The notes under the pieces are model-generated. The model did no database searches and was not told the origin of the DNA. It saw nothing but the letters and a program-made list of their open reading frames with translations. Shown piece after piece: positions 9,255 through 20,535 of a stretch of 64,000 bases of DNA; position 1 is the stretch's first letter, and each line of letters starts with the position of its first letter. The position numbers and the translations under genes are program-made. Source of the DNA: Asterias amurensis (Eukaryota > Echinodermata > Asteroidea > Forcipulatida > Asteriidae); assembly GCF_032118995.1 (NCBI RefSeq), contig NC_092661.1, forward strand, positions 560,501 through 624,500, written 5' to 3'.

Positions 9255-9745
9255 CAATTGATAAGATGTTACTGTACTGAGTTTGTGTTGGGTATACCTA
9301 GTCGGATGAGATCCTACTTTGTACCCAGTTTGTGATGGATATACCCAGTCTAATACGATCTTATCTGTACCTATAGTTTGTGAAGTATAAATCCAGTCAT
9401 ATTATGAGTTTATGTAGGGTACACCCAGTTTTATGAGTTTATGATGTATTATACCCAGTTAGTAATAAGATCAGCCGATCGCGCAGGAAAGGCTTTGCGC
9501 GATCTACCGATCGTGCAGGAATGGGTTTGCGCGGTCGACCGCGTTTATGTAGGGTACACCCAGTTTTATGAGTTTATATACCCAGTTAGTAATAAGATGA
9601 CACTGTACCAAGTTTGTGATGTATATACCCAGTTTTCTGAGCTTGCATTTGGTATACCCAGTCTTCTAATGGCTTGTGACGTATATTACCCAGTCTTCTG
9701 AGCTTGTGACGTATAATACCCAGTCTTCTTAAAGTTTGTGATGTG
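9255..9745. repeat. Minisatellite of TATACCCAGT units (block A)
   Basis: Degenerate tandem units of about 30-45 bp containing TATACCCAGT followed by GAGTTTGTGATG or TCTTCTGAGCTTGTGACG. The same array is at 23714-24215 with a different unit count. It is interrupted here by a GC-rich insert at 9475-9543. Confidence 0.8.
9475..9543. repeat. GC-rich 32-bp unit repeated twice inside the minisatellite
   Basis: Two near-identical units, each starting CCGATCG and containing GCAGGAA and TTTGCGCG. Base composition is unlike the AT-rich surroundings. The block B array has nothing equivalent. Confidence 0.65.
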
Positions 9746-10422
9746 TTAACAAAGTTTGATTTTCTAAACTACGCTCTCCTGAGTCAGTTGATAACAAAAC
9801 ATCAAACTGTTAATTTGATGAATACGGAATTAACCAGAAGTAAAATCATCCAAGAAATGTTAAAAAATAGTACCAGTATAAATCAGGAGTATTTATTTAA
9901 TAGAGCAGCAGACAGGATGTAAAATACGAGGAAGGTTGTTTTATTATTTCATTTCAAATGTCAATCACAACCGGGGAAACAAAATCAAATGTCATTATTT
10001 TGCTGTAATTTGTTGTTGGACCAAATGGTTTCATGTATTTTTTTTTAAATGTCGGAAGAACAAATTTATTTTGTGTTGTATTTATAAAAACCTCAGACAG
10101 TTTCGCTATTCCTATTGGTGGAGAGCGCGTCACGTGGGTGTGTATAAACCTTTGTTTATGACCAGTAAAAAGTGTTGAAAACATGGGCGTGACACGCGAG
10201 CTAGCACCTTTGCTTATAAGACAGTTTCTTCATTCCTATTGGTCGAGAGCAACGGTCAGGACAGTGGGACAGTTGTGCCACATCACGCGATACGCGCGAC
10301 TCGCACAGCATTCCCTTATTAGGAGTTGTTTACCCGAGGCTCTTACCGTTTCATAGCTGGAGGGGTGTTTGCGTTGATAGAAATCATTGACCAATTATAA
10401 CTTTTTGCATTTATTTTACCTT

Positions 10423-10807
10423 TTAAAGACATTGGACACTATTGGTAATTGTCAAAGACAAGTCTTCTCACTTGGTGTATCTCAACATATGCATAAAATA
10501 ACAAACCTGTGAAAATTTGAGCTCAATTGGTCATCAAAGTTGCGAGATAACAATGAAAGAAAAAACGCTCCGGTCACACGAACTTGTGTGCTTTCAGATG
10601 CTTGATTTCGAGACCTCAAATTCTAAACTTGAGGTCACGAAATAAAATTTGTGGAAAATTACTTCTTTCTCGAAAACTACGTCACTTCAGAGGGAGCCGT
10701 TTCTCACAATGTTTTATATTATCAACCTCTCCCCATTACTCATTACCAAATAAGGTTTTATGCTAATAATTATTTTGAGTAGTTACCAATAGTGTCCACT
10801 GCCTTTA
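10423..10807 (+). repeat. Foldback element present only in block A
   Basis: It starts TTAAAGACATTGGACACTA and ends GTCCACTGCCTTTAA. The matching site in block B (about 24825) reads straight through, giving an empty site with a single TTAA. Confidence 0.85.
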
Positions 10808-11171
10808 ACCAAAAAGTGTTGATGTTTTTGACCGAAAAGGTATTTATGAATGGGAATCAAAGTGTGTTGAATTTACCTCGACTTCGTCTCGGTAAAATTA
10901 TCAAGAACCAGGCCTCGTTGGGTTTAAAATGTGGTAATACTTGTTTTGGTAATATTTTGTTGTTGTTGAAGAGTTATTGAGATATGGTTGTAAAATGAAA
11001 ACAGTTTAACAAGAACACACAGGAAAACAATATTGAAAAAAAAACAGCTTGAAAAACAAAACCACTTCTAATACACCATCTAAGAAAGTTAAAACAACTG
11101 AATTTTCCGGTTTCTGCTTGTGTCCAAATCTTGCCAGAAACACATCCATACCAAATTAAGTTTTCCCTTGG

Positions 11172-11975
11172 GAGGTATTTCTCATCCCAACTTGAATCAT
11201 CAAAGTGTCGGGATTGTGTTTGTCTGAAGACGTCACGAACTTGTCTCCAAGAAAAGAAAAAGGAAAGTTAAAACATGATTAAATTGCAATCAACTTTATG
11301 TGAAAGCTTCCATGAAAACATGTCTCGCTCTTTTGGTTTATTAAGAATGTATGTAAGAAATCATTTACCACAACATTAATGAGTTATCATTAGTTATCAT
11401 TAATTTGAATAATGTCTTTCTCGACGATCCATCAAGGAGTTGTCGGTAATACAAATATATATATAAAAAAGGGGGAAAGAAATAAATATTCCGGATGTCT
11501 GCTGCAGTTACATACACATGATCTAATACGCCACAAATTATGAGTAGAGGAACTAAAGTTATTTGTTTTTACTCATACACGATGTGTGTAAAGCACTCCA
11601 TAGACCTTTATCACGGTGCAGCCATCTTGAATTTTCCTCATTAATATCAATGTTACCAAACCGAGGTTGGAAGAACAAAATAGTCTGGTTCCTAATTACA
11701 AAATGATTATTAGCATTCATTATTGTTGTTCGATAGGAGGAACATGACCAGTATGAAGGCAACATGATAAAGGTCTATACTCAGTACTTTCCCGAGTATT
11801 GTGAAGAAAAAAAACCCAAAACAGGCAAATTACTCCTGTGTGAGTTTAATGTATGTTAAAGAAGATATTGTTTCAATAACCAAACAATATGTTTAATGGT
11901 GTACTCAGATGACATTAATGTTGTGACTAATTTTTTTTAATGTTTTACATTGTTGTCAATGATTATTTTGTTTGT
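11172..11975. other. Spacer between duplicated blocks, no gene seen
   Basis: AT-rich, with no conserved reading frame, no splice-supported exon and no match to the rest of the window. The longest frame (minus, 11559-11765) has no recognisable feature. Confidence 0.4.
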
Positions 11976-12360
11976 TTAAAGGCAGTGGACACTATTGGTA
12001 ATTACTCAAAATAATTATTAGCATAAAACCTTTCTTGGTGCTGAGTAATGGGGAGAGGTTGATGATATAAAACATTGTGAGAAACGGCTCCCTCTGAAAT
12101 GCCATAGTTTTTGAGAAGGAAGTAATTTTCCATGAATTTGATTTCGATACCTCAGATTTAGAACTTGAGGTTTCGAAATCAACTATCTAAACGCACAACT
12201 TCGTGTGACAAGGGTTATTTTTCTTTCATTATTATCTCGCAACTTCGATGACCGATTGAGCTCAAATTTTCACAGGTTTGTTATTTTATGCATATGTTGA
12301 GATACACCAAGTGAGAAGACTGGTCTTTGACAATTACCAATGATGCCCACTGCCTTTAAA
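11976..12360 (-). repeat. Foldback element, reverse orientation
   Basis: TTAAAGGCAGTGGACACTA at the left end; CCCACTGCCTTTAAA at the right end. Full-length copy of the common family, inverted relative to the receptor-linked copies. Confidence 0.8.
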
Positions 12361-12701
12361 GTAAGTTGGTATAATCGTAATATATATATTATCAATTTAA
12401 AAACAAAACAAGCGGACGTTCCTTAAACAATTATTCGTATAACTAAACCATCTGTTTTAGATGACGTACAAAGATGACATTAGTATTGTGATTAATATTT
12501 ATAAATGTCTTACTTTTTGTGATTGTTTTAGCGGATCCTATTACAAGCAAGATATATTTATTCAGATATAAAATAATATAACTGGGAGGCCCGAAGAATT
12601 GCTTAAAAGCTAAAAGCTTGTCTGGATGCATTTCAACCGAATAAGTAGAAATAACACAGGAACGTTACATAATTCCTTTCTACCAATTCTGAAGTGTTCC
12701 T

Positions 12702-13088
12702 TTAAAGGCAGTGGACACTATTGGTAATTACTCAAAATAATTATTATCACAAAACCTGTCTTTATTACCAGTAATGGGGAGAGGTTTATAGTATAAAACA
12801 TTGTGAGAAACAGCTCCCTCTGAAGTGACATAGTTTTCGAGAAAGAAGTAATTTTCAACAAATTTGATTTCGAGACCTCAAGTTTAGAATTTGAGGTCTC
12901 GAAATCAAGCATCAGAAAGCACACAACTTCGTATGACGAGGGTGTTTTTTTCTTTCATTATTATCTCGCAACTTCGACGACCGATTGGGGTAAAATTTTC
13001 ACAGGTTCGTTATTTTATGCATATGTTGAAATACACCAACTGTGGAGACTAGTCTTTGACAATTACCAATAGTGTCCAGTGTCTTTAA
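12702..13088 (-). repeat. Foldback element with a paralogous empty site
   Basis: Inserted in block B within sequence that in block A (about 260-285) reads GTTCCTTTAACAGTCACG uninterrupted. The filled site has TTAA on both sides (12702-12705 and 13085-13088). This is direct evidence for transposition with a TTAA duplication, as in piggyBac-type elements. Confidence 0.85.
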
Positions 13089-13560
13089 CAGTCACGTGAC
13101 ACACTCGTCTAAAATGAGGATTGTCACTATTATTTAAATGCCTGTGATTGATCTGATGGCTTTCACAACAATTAATTTGACTTGTTCATAATCTAGGATG
13201 GCTTGACACTTGTTATTGTGAGAGGCGTAAATGGAATAATTCGAAATAGAACATTGAGGAAAAATAACTTCTGACTTGACTTCACTTGACTAAATAACTT
13301 GGTTACAATTCTGAGGGTAATAATGTATTTAACATTATTATTTTGTTGAAAAGGAAGGGGAAGTTCAAAATAAAATAAAAACCTCTGGAAAAACCGGCTG
13401 ATACTTTTTCCGGATTTAGTCTTTATTAAGCTGAGCATCTTTCATATAAATTAATTTGAAGTTTACGAGTAAGTCGAAAGTATCTCTGGTTTTTATATCA
13501 ATGTAAAGACTGCAGTTTGCTGTTATTTCATCGCTCATTCTACACGTATCAACAGCTACG

Positions 13561-14685
13561 ATGTTTCTGCTCATTCTTATTATGACATCGATCTGGGGGT
13601 TGGGGCAGGCCACAGATTTCCAGACTCACCCAGTTGACACCCTCGCCTTGCTGGGAGGAAGCGTACACTTTACTTGTAAACCAACAAGTGAAATCTGTGG
13701 AGAATATTTGTACTGACAACGTGGTCCAGAAATGACACCGACATTGAACTTCAATGAATTTCCCATCGTGGATAATAAAGTGCATTGAATTGAATTGAAT
13801 TGAACAAAACCATATTTAACGGCACCAAGATTCATAGAAACTTTGCTGGCAGTTGGAGGTATACTATTTCATTTAGTGACTGTACATCAACCTTAAGTCT
13901 ATATAACATACAGGCAGTAGACGAAAGATATTACAGTTGCTTTATCAACGACGGGTTTTCCAAGGTAGCTAGATTGGCAATTGTTGATCCTATATTGACA
14001 CTACTGTTTTACCGCCGCGGAGTGATATAAACAAAGGTGAAAATGCCTACTTTAGTTGCCTCACGCAACCACTTGACCAGTATCGTGTGGAATACACTTG
14101 GTACGTGAAAACACGAGGAAGCTATGAATGGAAAGAACTGTTGGAAAATAATACTCGAATTGACTTTGACAATATCAATAATCTGACAATGCTTAGGTTG
14201 GGAATAGAGATGAATAATTCAATGGTTCAATGTTCAATGAACAATGGATCATCGTCACTGACAGGGTTCAGACAAACCGGCTGGTTGTTTGTGCATCCAG
14301 CTGAGGAAGTCATGGAAACCACGTCAGTCCTAGACCAACAGTCTACCCCATCAACACCCCAGACCCCATCCCTTCTACCGACCAAGAATCAAGATCCCGA
14401 TCCTGACAGTAAGAACCCTTCTTCAGGATGTACGGACTCTACAGTCATCTTAGTAGGATGGTTTCTAGCTGCTGTTTCCACCTTGCTCTTCCTCGCATTA
14501 CTCCTGTACATTATCGTGACCAAACGAAGATCCAAAGCCAATCCTAATTCAACCCGTGTAGTTCAGACAGCTCCAGATGAAGATGCAGAGGCGTATGAGG
14601 AATTGGAAACCCAACTACACGGGCAAGCTGCTTCTACTGGCCATAAAGAAACCTCACCATCCAGCTACCAATAACTGGTATTTTA
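13561..14685 (+). pseudogene. Short-tail two-Ig receptor pseudogene (receptor 5)
   Basis: Counterpart of the gene at 776. The ATG and signal peptide are intact. The core Trp of Ig1 is TGA (13714-13716). About 60 bases of foreign sequence, ending in a run of TTGAA units, follow the codons for MTPTLN. A frame change follows near 13990. Ig2, stalk, helix and YEEM are readable, and here the pre-helix codon is GGA, not the nonsense codon of its block A partner. The ITIM ends early because GAA is TAA (14672-14674), leaving SSYQ. Several independent lesions make function unlikely. Confidence 0.85.
13740..13803 (+). repeat. Short retroelement-tail-like insert with (TTGAA)n end
   Basis: A non-receptor insert inside pseudogene 5. 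It ends in repeated TGAAT/TTGAA units preceded by GGATAATAAAGTGCA. Similar tails occur at 36262-36318 and 45385-45408. A LINE or SINE 3' end is a reasonable guess. Confidence 0.5.
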
Positions 14686-14808
14686 GGGCCTAGCTCTTTT
14701 TAAAGATCGGCCAGTCCAATCCTTTAATCAGCATGAGACGAACACACTGGTAAAATTACGTCAAGGATGCACAATTAATTTGAAATTGATTCACACAAAA
14801 TAGTCACC

Positions 14809-15187
14809 TTAAAGACATTGAACACTATTGGTAACTGTCAAAGACCAGTCTTCTCACTTGGCGTATCTCAACATAATAAGCATAAAATATTAAACCTGTG
14901 AAAATTTGAGCTCGACCATTGGTCGCCGAAGTTGCGAGATAATAATGACAGAAAAAACACCCTTGTCACACGAAGTTGTGTGCTTTCATGAGCTTGATTT
15001 CAAAACCTCAAAATTCGAAATCAAATTCGTGCAAAATTACTTCTTTCTCGAAAACTATGTCACTTCAAAGGGAGCCGTTTCTCACAATATTTTATACTAT
15101 CAACCTCTGCCCATTACTCGTCACCAAGTAAGGTTTTATGCTAACAATTTTTTGAGTAATATTACCAACAGTGTCCACTGCCTTTAA
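14809..15187 (+). repeat. Foldback element, 3' of pseudogene 5
   Basis: Near-identical to the copy at 1966-2344, so its insertion predates the block duplication. It contains ATTAAA. Confidence 0.8.
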
Positions 15188-15425
15188 TATTCAACGTAAT
15201 GAAAATTATGTAAAACAATAAGGAACTTTCACAGACAAATAATAAACAGGAAACCAATCTTGTTTGTTAATTGAAGTTTCTCACATAATAGATTTATAGT
15301 CAAATGGGGAATTAAAAGTATAAAATTACGTCAATATTTTCCCATCAACCAATCGGCCTGAAAAATCAGTTGATGATGGTTTTGCGGTACAAAGGGAAGA
15401 GGAAGTTGAAAAGAGACAAATCTTG

Positions 15426-15433
15426 TATAAAAA
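15426..15433 (+). promoter_or_regulatory. TATA box of receptor 6
   Basis: TATAAAAA, preceded by GGGAAGAGGAAGTTG about 30 bp upstream and by an ATTACGTCA motif. Same layout as the receptor 2 promoter. Confidence 0.5.
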
Positions 15434-15605
15434 GCAATCTTCAAAAGGCTTATTTTATTATAAAATCTTAAGTTCATTCAAGACTTCTGCAGATTTAGTG
15501 TTTGGTTTAAGTTGGTGAATGAATTTCAGAATCTTTGAATGAAGTAAGTTCAGACTGCAGATTGCTGTTATTTCATCGCTCATTCTACGCGTATCAACAA
15601 CTACA

Positions 15606-16664
15606 ATGTTTCTGCTCAATCTTATTATGACTTCGATCTGGGGGTTGGGTCAAGCCACAGATTTCCAGACACACCCAGTTGACACCCTCGCCTTGTTGGG
15701 AAGAAGTGTATCTTTCACTTGTAAACCAAAGAGTGAATTTTGTGATGGAGAATATTTATACTGGCAACGTGGGCCCGAAATGACACCGACATTTAATACA
15801 ACCATATTTAACGGCACCAAGATTCATAGAAGGTTTACTGGCAGTGAGAGGTATAGTGTTTCATTTAGGAACTGTACATCAACCTTAAGCATACATTACA
15901 TACAAACAGTAGATGAAAGATATTACAGTTGCTCCATCAACGATGGTTTTTCCGACGTAGCAAGATTGACAATTGTTGATCCTGTAAACACTACTGTCTC
16001 ACCATCGCGGAGTGATATAAATGCGGGTGAAAATGCTCACTTCAGTTGCCTCACGCAACCACTTGACCAGTATCGTGTGGAATACACTTGGTATGTGAAA
16101 ACTCAAGGAAGCTATGAATGGAAAGAACTGATGGAAAATAATGCTCGAATTGACTTTGACAACATCAAAAATATCAATAATCTGACAACGCTTAGGTTGG
16201 GAATAGAGATGAACGGTTCCATGATACAATGTGTAGTAAACAATGGAGCATCGTCACTGACAGGGTTAAGACAAACTGGATGGTTATTTGTGCATCCAGC
16301 TGAGGAAGCCATGGAACAGTCTACCACATCAACACCCCAGACCCCATCCCTTCTACCGACCAAGAAGCAAGATCCCGATCCTGACAGTAAGAACCCTTCT
16401 TCAGGATCTACGGACTCTACAGTCATCTTAGTAGGATGGTTTCTAGCTGATGTCTCCACCTTGCTCCTCATCGCATCACTCCTGTACATTATCGTGATGA
16501 AAAGAAGATCCAAAGCCAATCCTAATTCAACCCGTGTAGTTCAAACAGCTCCAGATGAAGATGCAGAGGCGTATGAGGAAATGGAAACCCAACTACACGG
16601 GCAAGCTGCTTCTACTGGCCATAAAGAAACCTCACCATCCAGCTACCAAGAACTGGTATTTTAG
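15606..16664 (+). CDS. Two-Ig inhibitory-type receptor, short tail (receptor 6)
   Basis: 352 aa in one exon; block B counterpart of receptor 2 by flanking sequence. Signal peptide MFLLNLIMTSIWGLGQA. Ig1 has YWQRGPE and DERYYSC; Ig2 has FSC, TWY and IQC. The stalk lacks the METTSVLD segment. The helix reads LVGWFLADVSTLLLIASLL: an Asp replaces the Ala or Gly seen in paralogs, and the stalk Cys just before the helix is Ser. The tail has YEEM and terminal SSYQELVF ITIM. An acidic residue in the membrane could affect partner pairing. Intact and probably expressed. Confidence 0.87.
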   Translation: MFLLNLIMTSIWGLGQATDFQTHPVDTLALLGRSVSFTCKPKSEFCDGEYLYWQRGPEMTPTFNTTIFNGTKIHRRFTGSERYSVSFRNCTSTLSIHYIQTVDERYYSCSINDGFSDVARLTIVDPVNTTVSPSRSDINAGENAHFSCLTQPLDQYRVEYTWYVKTQGSYEWKELMENNARIDFDNIKNINNLTTLRLGIEMNGSMIQCVVNNGASSLTGLRQTGWLFVHPAEEAMEQSTTSTPQTPSLLPTKKQDPDPDSKNPSSGSTDSTVILVGWFLADVSTLLLIASLLYIIVMKRRSKANPNSTRVVQTAPDEDAEAYEEMETQLHGQAASTGHKETSPSSYQELVF

Positions 16665-16785
16665 GGCCTAGCTCTTTTTAAAGATCGGCCAGTCCAATCC
16701 TTTAAACAGCATGAGACGAACACACTGGTAAAATTACGTCAAGGATGCACAATTATTTGAAATTGATTCACACAAAATAGTCATC

Positions 16786-17173
16786 TTGAAGACACTGGAC
16801 ACTATTGATAATTGCAAAGACCAGTCTTTACACTTGGTGTATCTCAACATATGCCTAAAAGAACAAACATGTGAAAATTTGAGCTCAACTGGTCGCCGAA
16901 GTTGCGAGATAATAATGACAGAAAAAAAACACCCTTGTCACACGAATTTGTGTGCTTTCAGATGCTTGATTTCAAAACCTCAAATTCTAAATCTGAGGTC
17001 TCGAAATCAAATACGTGCAAAATTACTTCTTTCTCGAAAACTATGTCACTCCAGAGGGAGCCGTTTCTCACATTGTTTTATACTATCAACCTCTCCCCAT
17101 TACTCGTTACCAAGTAAAGTTTTATGCTAACAATTTTTTGAGTAATATTACCAACAGTGTCCACTGCCTTTAA
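16786..17173 (+). repeat. Foldback element, 3' of receptor 6
   Basis: Full-length copy starting TTGAAGACACTGGACACTA and ending CCACTGCCTTTAAT; it resembles the deleted copy behind receptor 2. Confidence 0.78.
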
Positions 17174-17405
17174 TATTCGACGTAATGAAATGTAAGAACA
17201 ATAAGGAACTTGCACAGACAAATAACTAACAGGAAACCAATCTTGTTTGTTAAGTGAAGTTTACTGCATAATAGATTTATAGTCAAATGGGGAATTGAAA
17301 GTATAAAATTACGTCATTATTTCCCATCAACCAATCAGCCTTAAAAATCAGTTTATGGTTTTGCGGTAAAACAGGGAAGAGGAAGTTGAAAAGAAAAAAA
17401 TGTTG

Positions 17406-17413
17406 TATAAAAA
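17406..17413 (+). promoter_or_regulatory. TATA box of receptor 7
   Basis: TATAAAAA downstream of GGGAAGAGGAAGTTG and TTACGTCA, in the shared receptor promoter layout. Confidence 0.5.
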
Positions 17414-17665
17414 GCAATCTTCAAAAGACTTGTTTTATTATAAAATCTGTACTTCATTCAAGACGTAACTACGGATTGAGTGTTTTATTTCGAATGAATT
17501 GAAGAATGTTTGAATGAAATCGATTTGATTCGAAATCTAACGTTGCTTGGCGTTATTCTACGATCTTTGAATAAGTTCAACTTTGAGACTTGATTTCCTA
17601 TCAATGTGAGGACTGTGTAGTTTGCTGTTATTTCATCGCTCATTCTACACGTATCAACAGCTACA

Positions 17666-18754
17666 ATGTTTCTGCTCATTCTTATTATGACGTCGATCTG
17701 GGGGTTGGGGCAGGCCACACTGTTCCAGACACACCCAGTTGACACCCTCGCCTTGTTGGGTGGAAGCGTACACTTTACTTGTAAACCAAAGAGTGAATTC
17801 TGTGATGGAGAATATTTGTACTGGCAACGTGGTCAAAGAATGACACCGACATTTGACAAAACCATATTTAACGGCACTGAGATTTATAGAAGGTTTACTG
17901 GCAATGAGAGGTATAGTGTTTCATTTAGGGACTGTACATCAACCTTAAGCATACAGAACATACAAAGACTAGATGAAAGATATTACAGTTGTTTCATCAA
18001 CAATGGTTTTTCCGACGTAGCAAGATTGACAATTATAAATCCTGTAAACACTACTGTCTCACCATCACGGAGTTATATAAATGCGGGTGAAAATGCTCAC
18101 TTCAGTTGCCTCACGCGACCACTTGACCAGTATCTTGTGGAATACACTTGGTATGTGAAAACTCAAGGAAGCTATAGATGGAAAGAACTGTTTGGGAAAA
18201 ATGCTAGAATTGACTTAGACAACATCAACAATATCAAAAGTATCAATAATCTGACAATGCTTAGGTTAGGAATAGAGATGAATAATTCAATGGTTCAATG
18301 TTCAGTAAACAATGGAGCATCGTCACTGACAGGGTCAAGACAAACTGGTTGGTTGTTTGTGCATCCAGCTGAGGAAGCCATGGAAACTACGTCAGTTCTA
18401 GACCAACAGTCTACCCCATCAACACCCCAGACCCCATCCCTTCTACCGACCAAGAAGCAAGATCCCGATCCTGACAGTAAGAACCTTTCTTCAGGATGTA
18501 CGGACTCTACAGTCATCTTAGTAGGATGGTTTCTAGCTGCTGTCTCCACCCTGCTCTTCCTCGCGTCACTCCTGTACATAATCGTGACCAAACGAAGATC
18601 CAAAGCCAATCCTAATTCAACCCGTGTAGTTCAGACAGCTCCAGATGAAGATGCAGAGGCGTATGAGGAATTGGAAACCCAACTACACGGGCAAGCTGCT
18701 TCTACTGGCACAAAAGAAACATCACCATCCAGCTACCAAGAACTTGTATTTTAG
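17666..18754 (+). CDS. Two-Ig inhibitory-type receptor, short tail (receptor 7)
   Basis: 362 aa in one exon. Signal peptide MFLLILIMTSIWGLGQA, then LFQTHPVD where others have DFQTHPVD. Ig1 and Ig2 keep all Cys/Trp landmarks. Ig2 has a slightly longer loop (NINNIKSINN). Stalk is full length, followed by CTDSTVILVGWFLAAVS helix, KRRSK, YEEL in place of YEEM (the Met is Leu, so the PI3K consensus is lost), and terminal SSYQELVF ITIM. Complete and undamaged. Confidence 0.87.
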   Translation: MFLLILIMTSIWGLGQATLFQTHPVDTLALLGGSVHFTCKPKSEFCDGEYLYWQRGQRMTPTFDKTIFNGTEIYRRFTGNERYSVSFRDCTSTLSIQNIQRLDERYYSCFINNGFSDVARLTIINPVNTTVSPSRSYINAGENAHFSCLTRPLDQYLVEYTWYVKTQGSYRWKELFGKNARIDLDNINNIKSINNLTMLRLGIEMNNSMVQCSVNNGASSLTGSRQTGWLFVHPAEEAMETTSVLDQQSTPSTPQTPSLLPTKKQDPDPDSKNLSSGCTDSTVILVGWFLAAVSTLLFLASLLYIIVTKRRSKANPNSTRVVQTAPDEDAEAYEELETQLHGQAASTGTKETSPSSYQELVF

Positions 18755-18876
18755 GGCCTATCTCTTTTTAAAGATCGGCCAGTCCAGTCCTTTAATCAGC
18801 ATGAGACGAACACACTGGTAAAATTACGCCAAGGATGCACAATTAATTTGAAATTGATTCACACAAATTAGTCACC

Positions 18877-19229
18877 TTAAAGACACTGGGCACTATTGGT
18901 AATTGTCAAAGACCAGTCTTCTCACTTGGTGTATCTCAACATGTGCCTAAAATTACAAACCTGTGAAAATTTGAGCTCAACTGGTCACCCCTGTCACACG
19001 AAGTTGTGTGGTTTCAGGTGCTTGATTTCAAAACCACAAATTCTAAACTTGAGGTCTCGAAATCAAATTCGTGCAAAATTACTTCTTTATCGAAAACTAT
19101 GGCACTTCAGAGGAAGCCGTTTCTCACAATGTTTTATACTATCAACCTCTCCCCATTACTCGTCACCAAGTAAGGTTTTATGCTAACAATTTTTTGAGTA
19201 ATATTACCAACAGTGTCCACTGCCTTTAA
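18877..19229 (+). repeat. Foldback element, 3' of receptor 7
   Basis: Starts TTAAAGACACTGGGCACTA and ends CCACTGCCTTTAAT, with a small internal deletion after CAACTGGTC. Confidence 0.78.
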
Positions 19230-19462
19230 TATTCGACGTAATGAAATGTAAGAACAATAAGTAACTTGCACAGACAAATAATTAACAGGAAAACCGATCT
19301 TGTTTGTTAAGTGAAGTTTCCCACATAATAGATTTATAGTAAAATGGGGAATTAAAAGTATAAAATTACGTCATTATTTCCCATCAACCAATCAGCCTTA
19401 AAAATCAGTTTATGGTTTTGCGATAAAAAAGGGAAGAGGAAGTTGAAAAGAAAAAAATGTTG

Positions 19463-19470
19463 TATAAAAA
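19463..19470 (+). promoter_or_regulatory. TATA box of receptor 8
   Basis: TATAAAAA, with GGGAAGAGGAAGTTG upstream. Confidence 0.5.
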
Positions 19471-19722
19471 GCAATCGTCAAAAGACTTGTTTTATTATAA
19501 AATCTGTACTTCATTCAAGACGTAACTACGGATTGAGTGTTTTATTTCGAATGAAGTGAAGAATGTTTGAATGAAATCGATTTGATTCGAAATCTAACGT
19601 TGCTTGGCGTTATTCTACGATCTTTGAATAAGTTCAACTTTGAGACTTGATTTCCTATCAATGCGAGGACTGTATAGTTTGCTGTTATTTCATCGCTCAT
19701 TCTACACGTATCAACAGCTACA

Positions 19723-20535
19723 ATGTTTCAGCTCATTCTTGTTATGACTTCGATCTGGGGGTTAGGTCAGGGCATACGGTTCCAGACACACCCAGTTGAC
19801 ACCATCGCCTTGCTGGGAGGAAATGTGTCCTTCACTTGTAAACCAAAAAGTGAATTCTGTGATGGAGAATATTTGTACTGGCAACGTGGTCCCGAAATGA
19901 CACCGACATTTGACAAAACCATATTTACCGGCACTGAGATTCATAGAGAATTTTCTAGCAATGAGAGGTATAGTGTTTCATTTAGGAACTGTACATCAAC
20001 CTTAAGCATACAGAACATACAACCAGTAGATGAAAAGTATTACAGTTGCTACATGAGCGATGGGTTTTCCAAGGTAGCAAGATTGACAATTGTTGATCCT
20101 GCAAACACTACTGTCTCACCATCGCGGAGTGATATAAATGCGGGTGAAAATGCTCACTTCAGTTGCCTCACGCAACCACTTGACCAGTATCGTGTGGAAT
20201 ACACTTGGTATTTGAAAACTCAAGGAAGCTGTGGATGGAAAGAACTGTTGGAAAATAATACTCGAATTGACTTTGACAATATCAATAATCTGACAATGCT
20301 TAGGTTGGGAATAGAGATGAATAATTCAATGGTTCAATGTTCAGTGAACAATGGATCATCGTCACTGACAGGGTTCAGACAAACCGGCTGGTTGTTTGTG
20401 CATCCAGCTGAGGAAGTCATGGAAACCACGTCAGTCCTAGACCAACAGTCTACCCCATCAACACCCCAGACCCCATCCCTTCTACCGACCAAGAATCAAG
20501 ATCCCGATCCTGACAGTAAGAACCCTTCTTCATGA
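19723..20535 (+). CDS. Two-Ig receptor ectodomain, predicted secreted (receptor 8, same premature stop as receptor 1)
   Basis: 270 aa. Signal peptide MFQLILVMTSIWGLGQG. Ig1 ends DEKYYSC; Ig2 carries GSCGWKE where others have GSYEWKE, adding an extra Cys. Stalk ends KNPSS, then TGA (20533-20535). The stop arises from the same base at the same codon as at 1583-1585. The downstream codons LLYNIV are also shared with receptor 1 but not with the other members, so the 3' halves share a recent origin. It would be a soluble two-Ig protein unless the stop is bypassed. Confidence 0.8.
   Translation: MFQLILVMTSIWGLGQGIRFQTHPVDTIALLGGNVSFTCKPKSEFCDGEYLYWQRGPEMTPTFDKTIFTGTEIHREFSSNERYSVSFRNCTSTLSIQNIQPVDEKYYSCYMSDGFSKVARLTIVDPANTTVSPSRSDINAGENAHFSCLTQPLDQYRVEYTWYLKTQGSCGWKELLENNTRIDFDNINNLTMLRLGIEMNNSMVQCSVNNGSSSLTGFRQTGWLFVHPAEEVMETTSVLDQQSTPSTPQTPSLLPTKNQDPDPDSKNPSS

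Larger units (their letters stand above)
1..11171. repeat. Segmental duplication, block A (left end outside window)
   Basis: This stretch is homologous to 12429-25373. The first 280 bases match 12429-12700 almost base for base. The receptor genes at 776, 2763 and 7343 pair by flanks with those at 13561, 15606 and 21688. The minisatellite at 9.3-9.7 kb pairs with that at 23.7-24.2 kb. Homology ends near the phrase 'gttttcccttg' at about 11170. The copy is older than several repeat insertions, because some foldback elements are present in only one block. Confidence 0.85.

Noticed and set aside
9255..9745. Regularly repeated units considered as a CRISPR array
   Set aside because: Units are degenerate and adjacent without unique spacers, and the genome is eukaryotic; it is a minisatellite.
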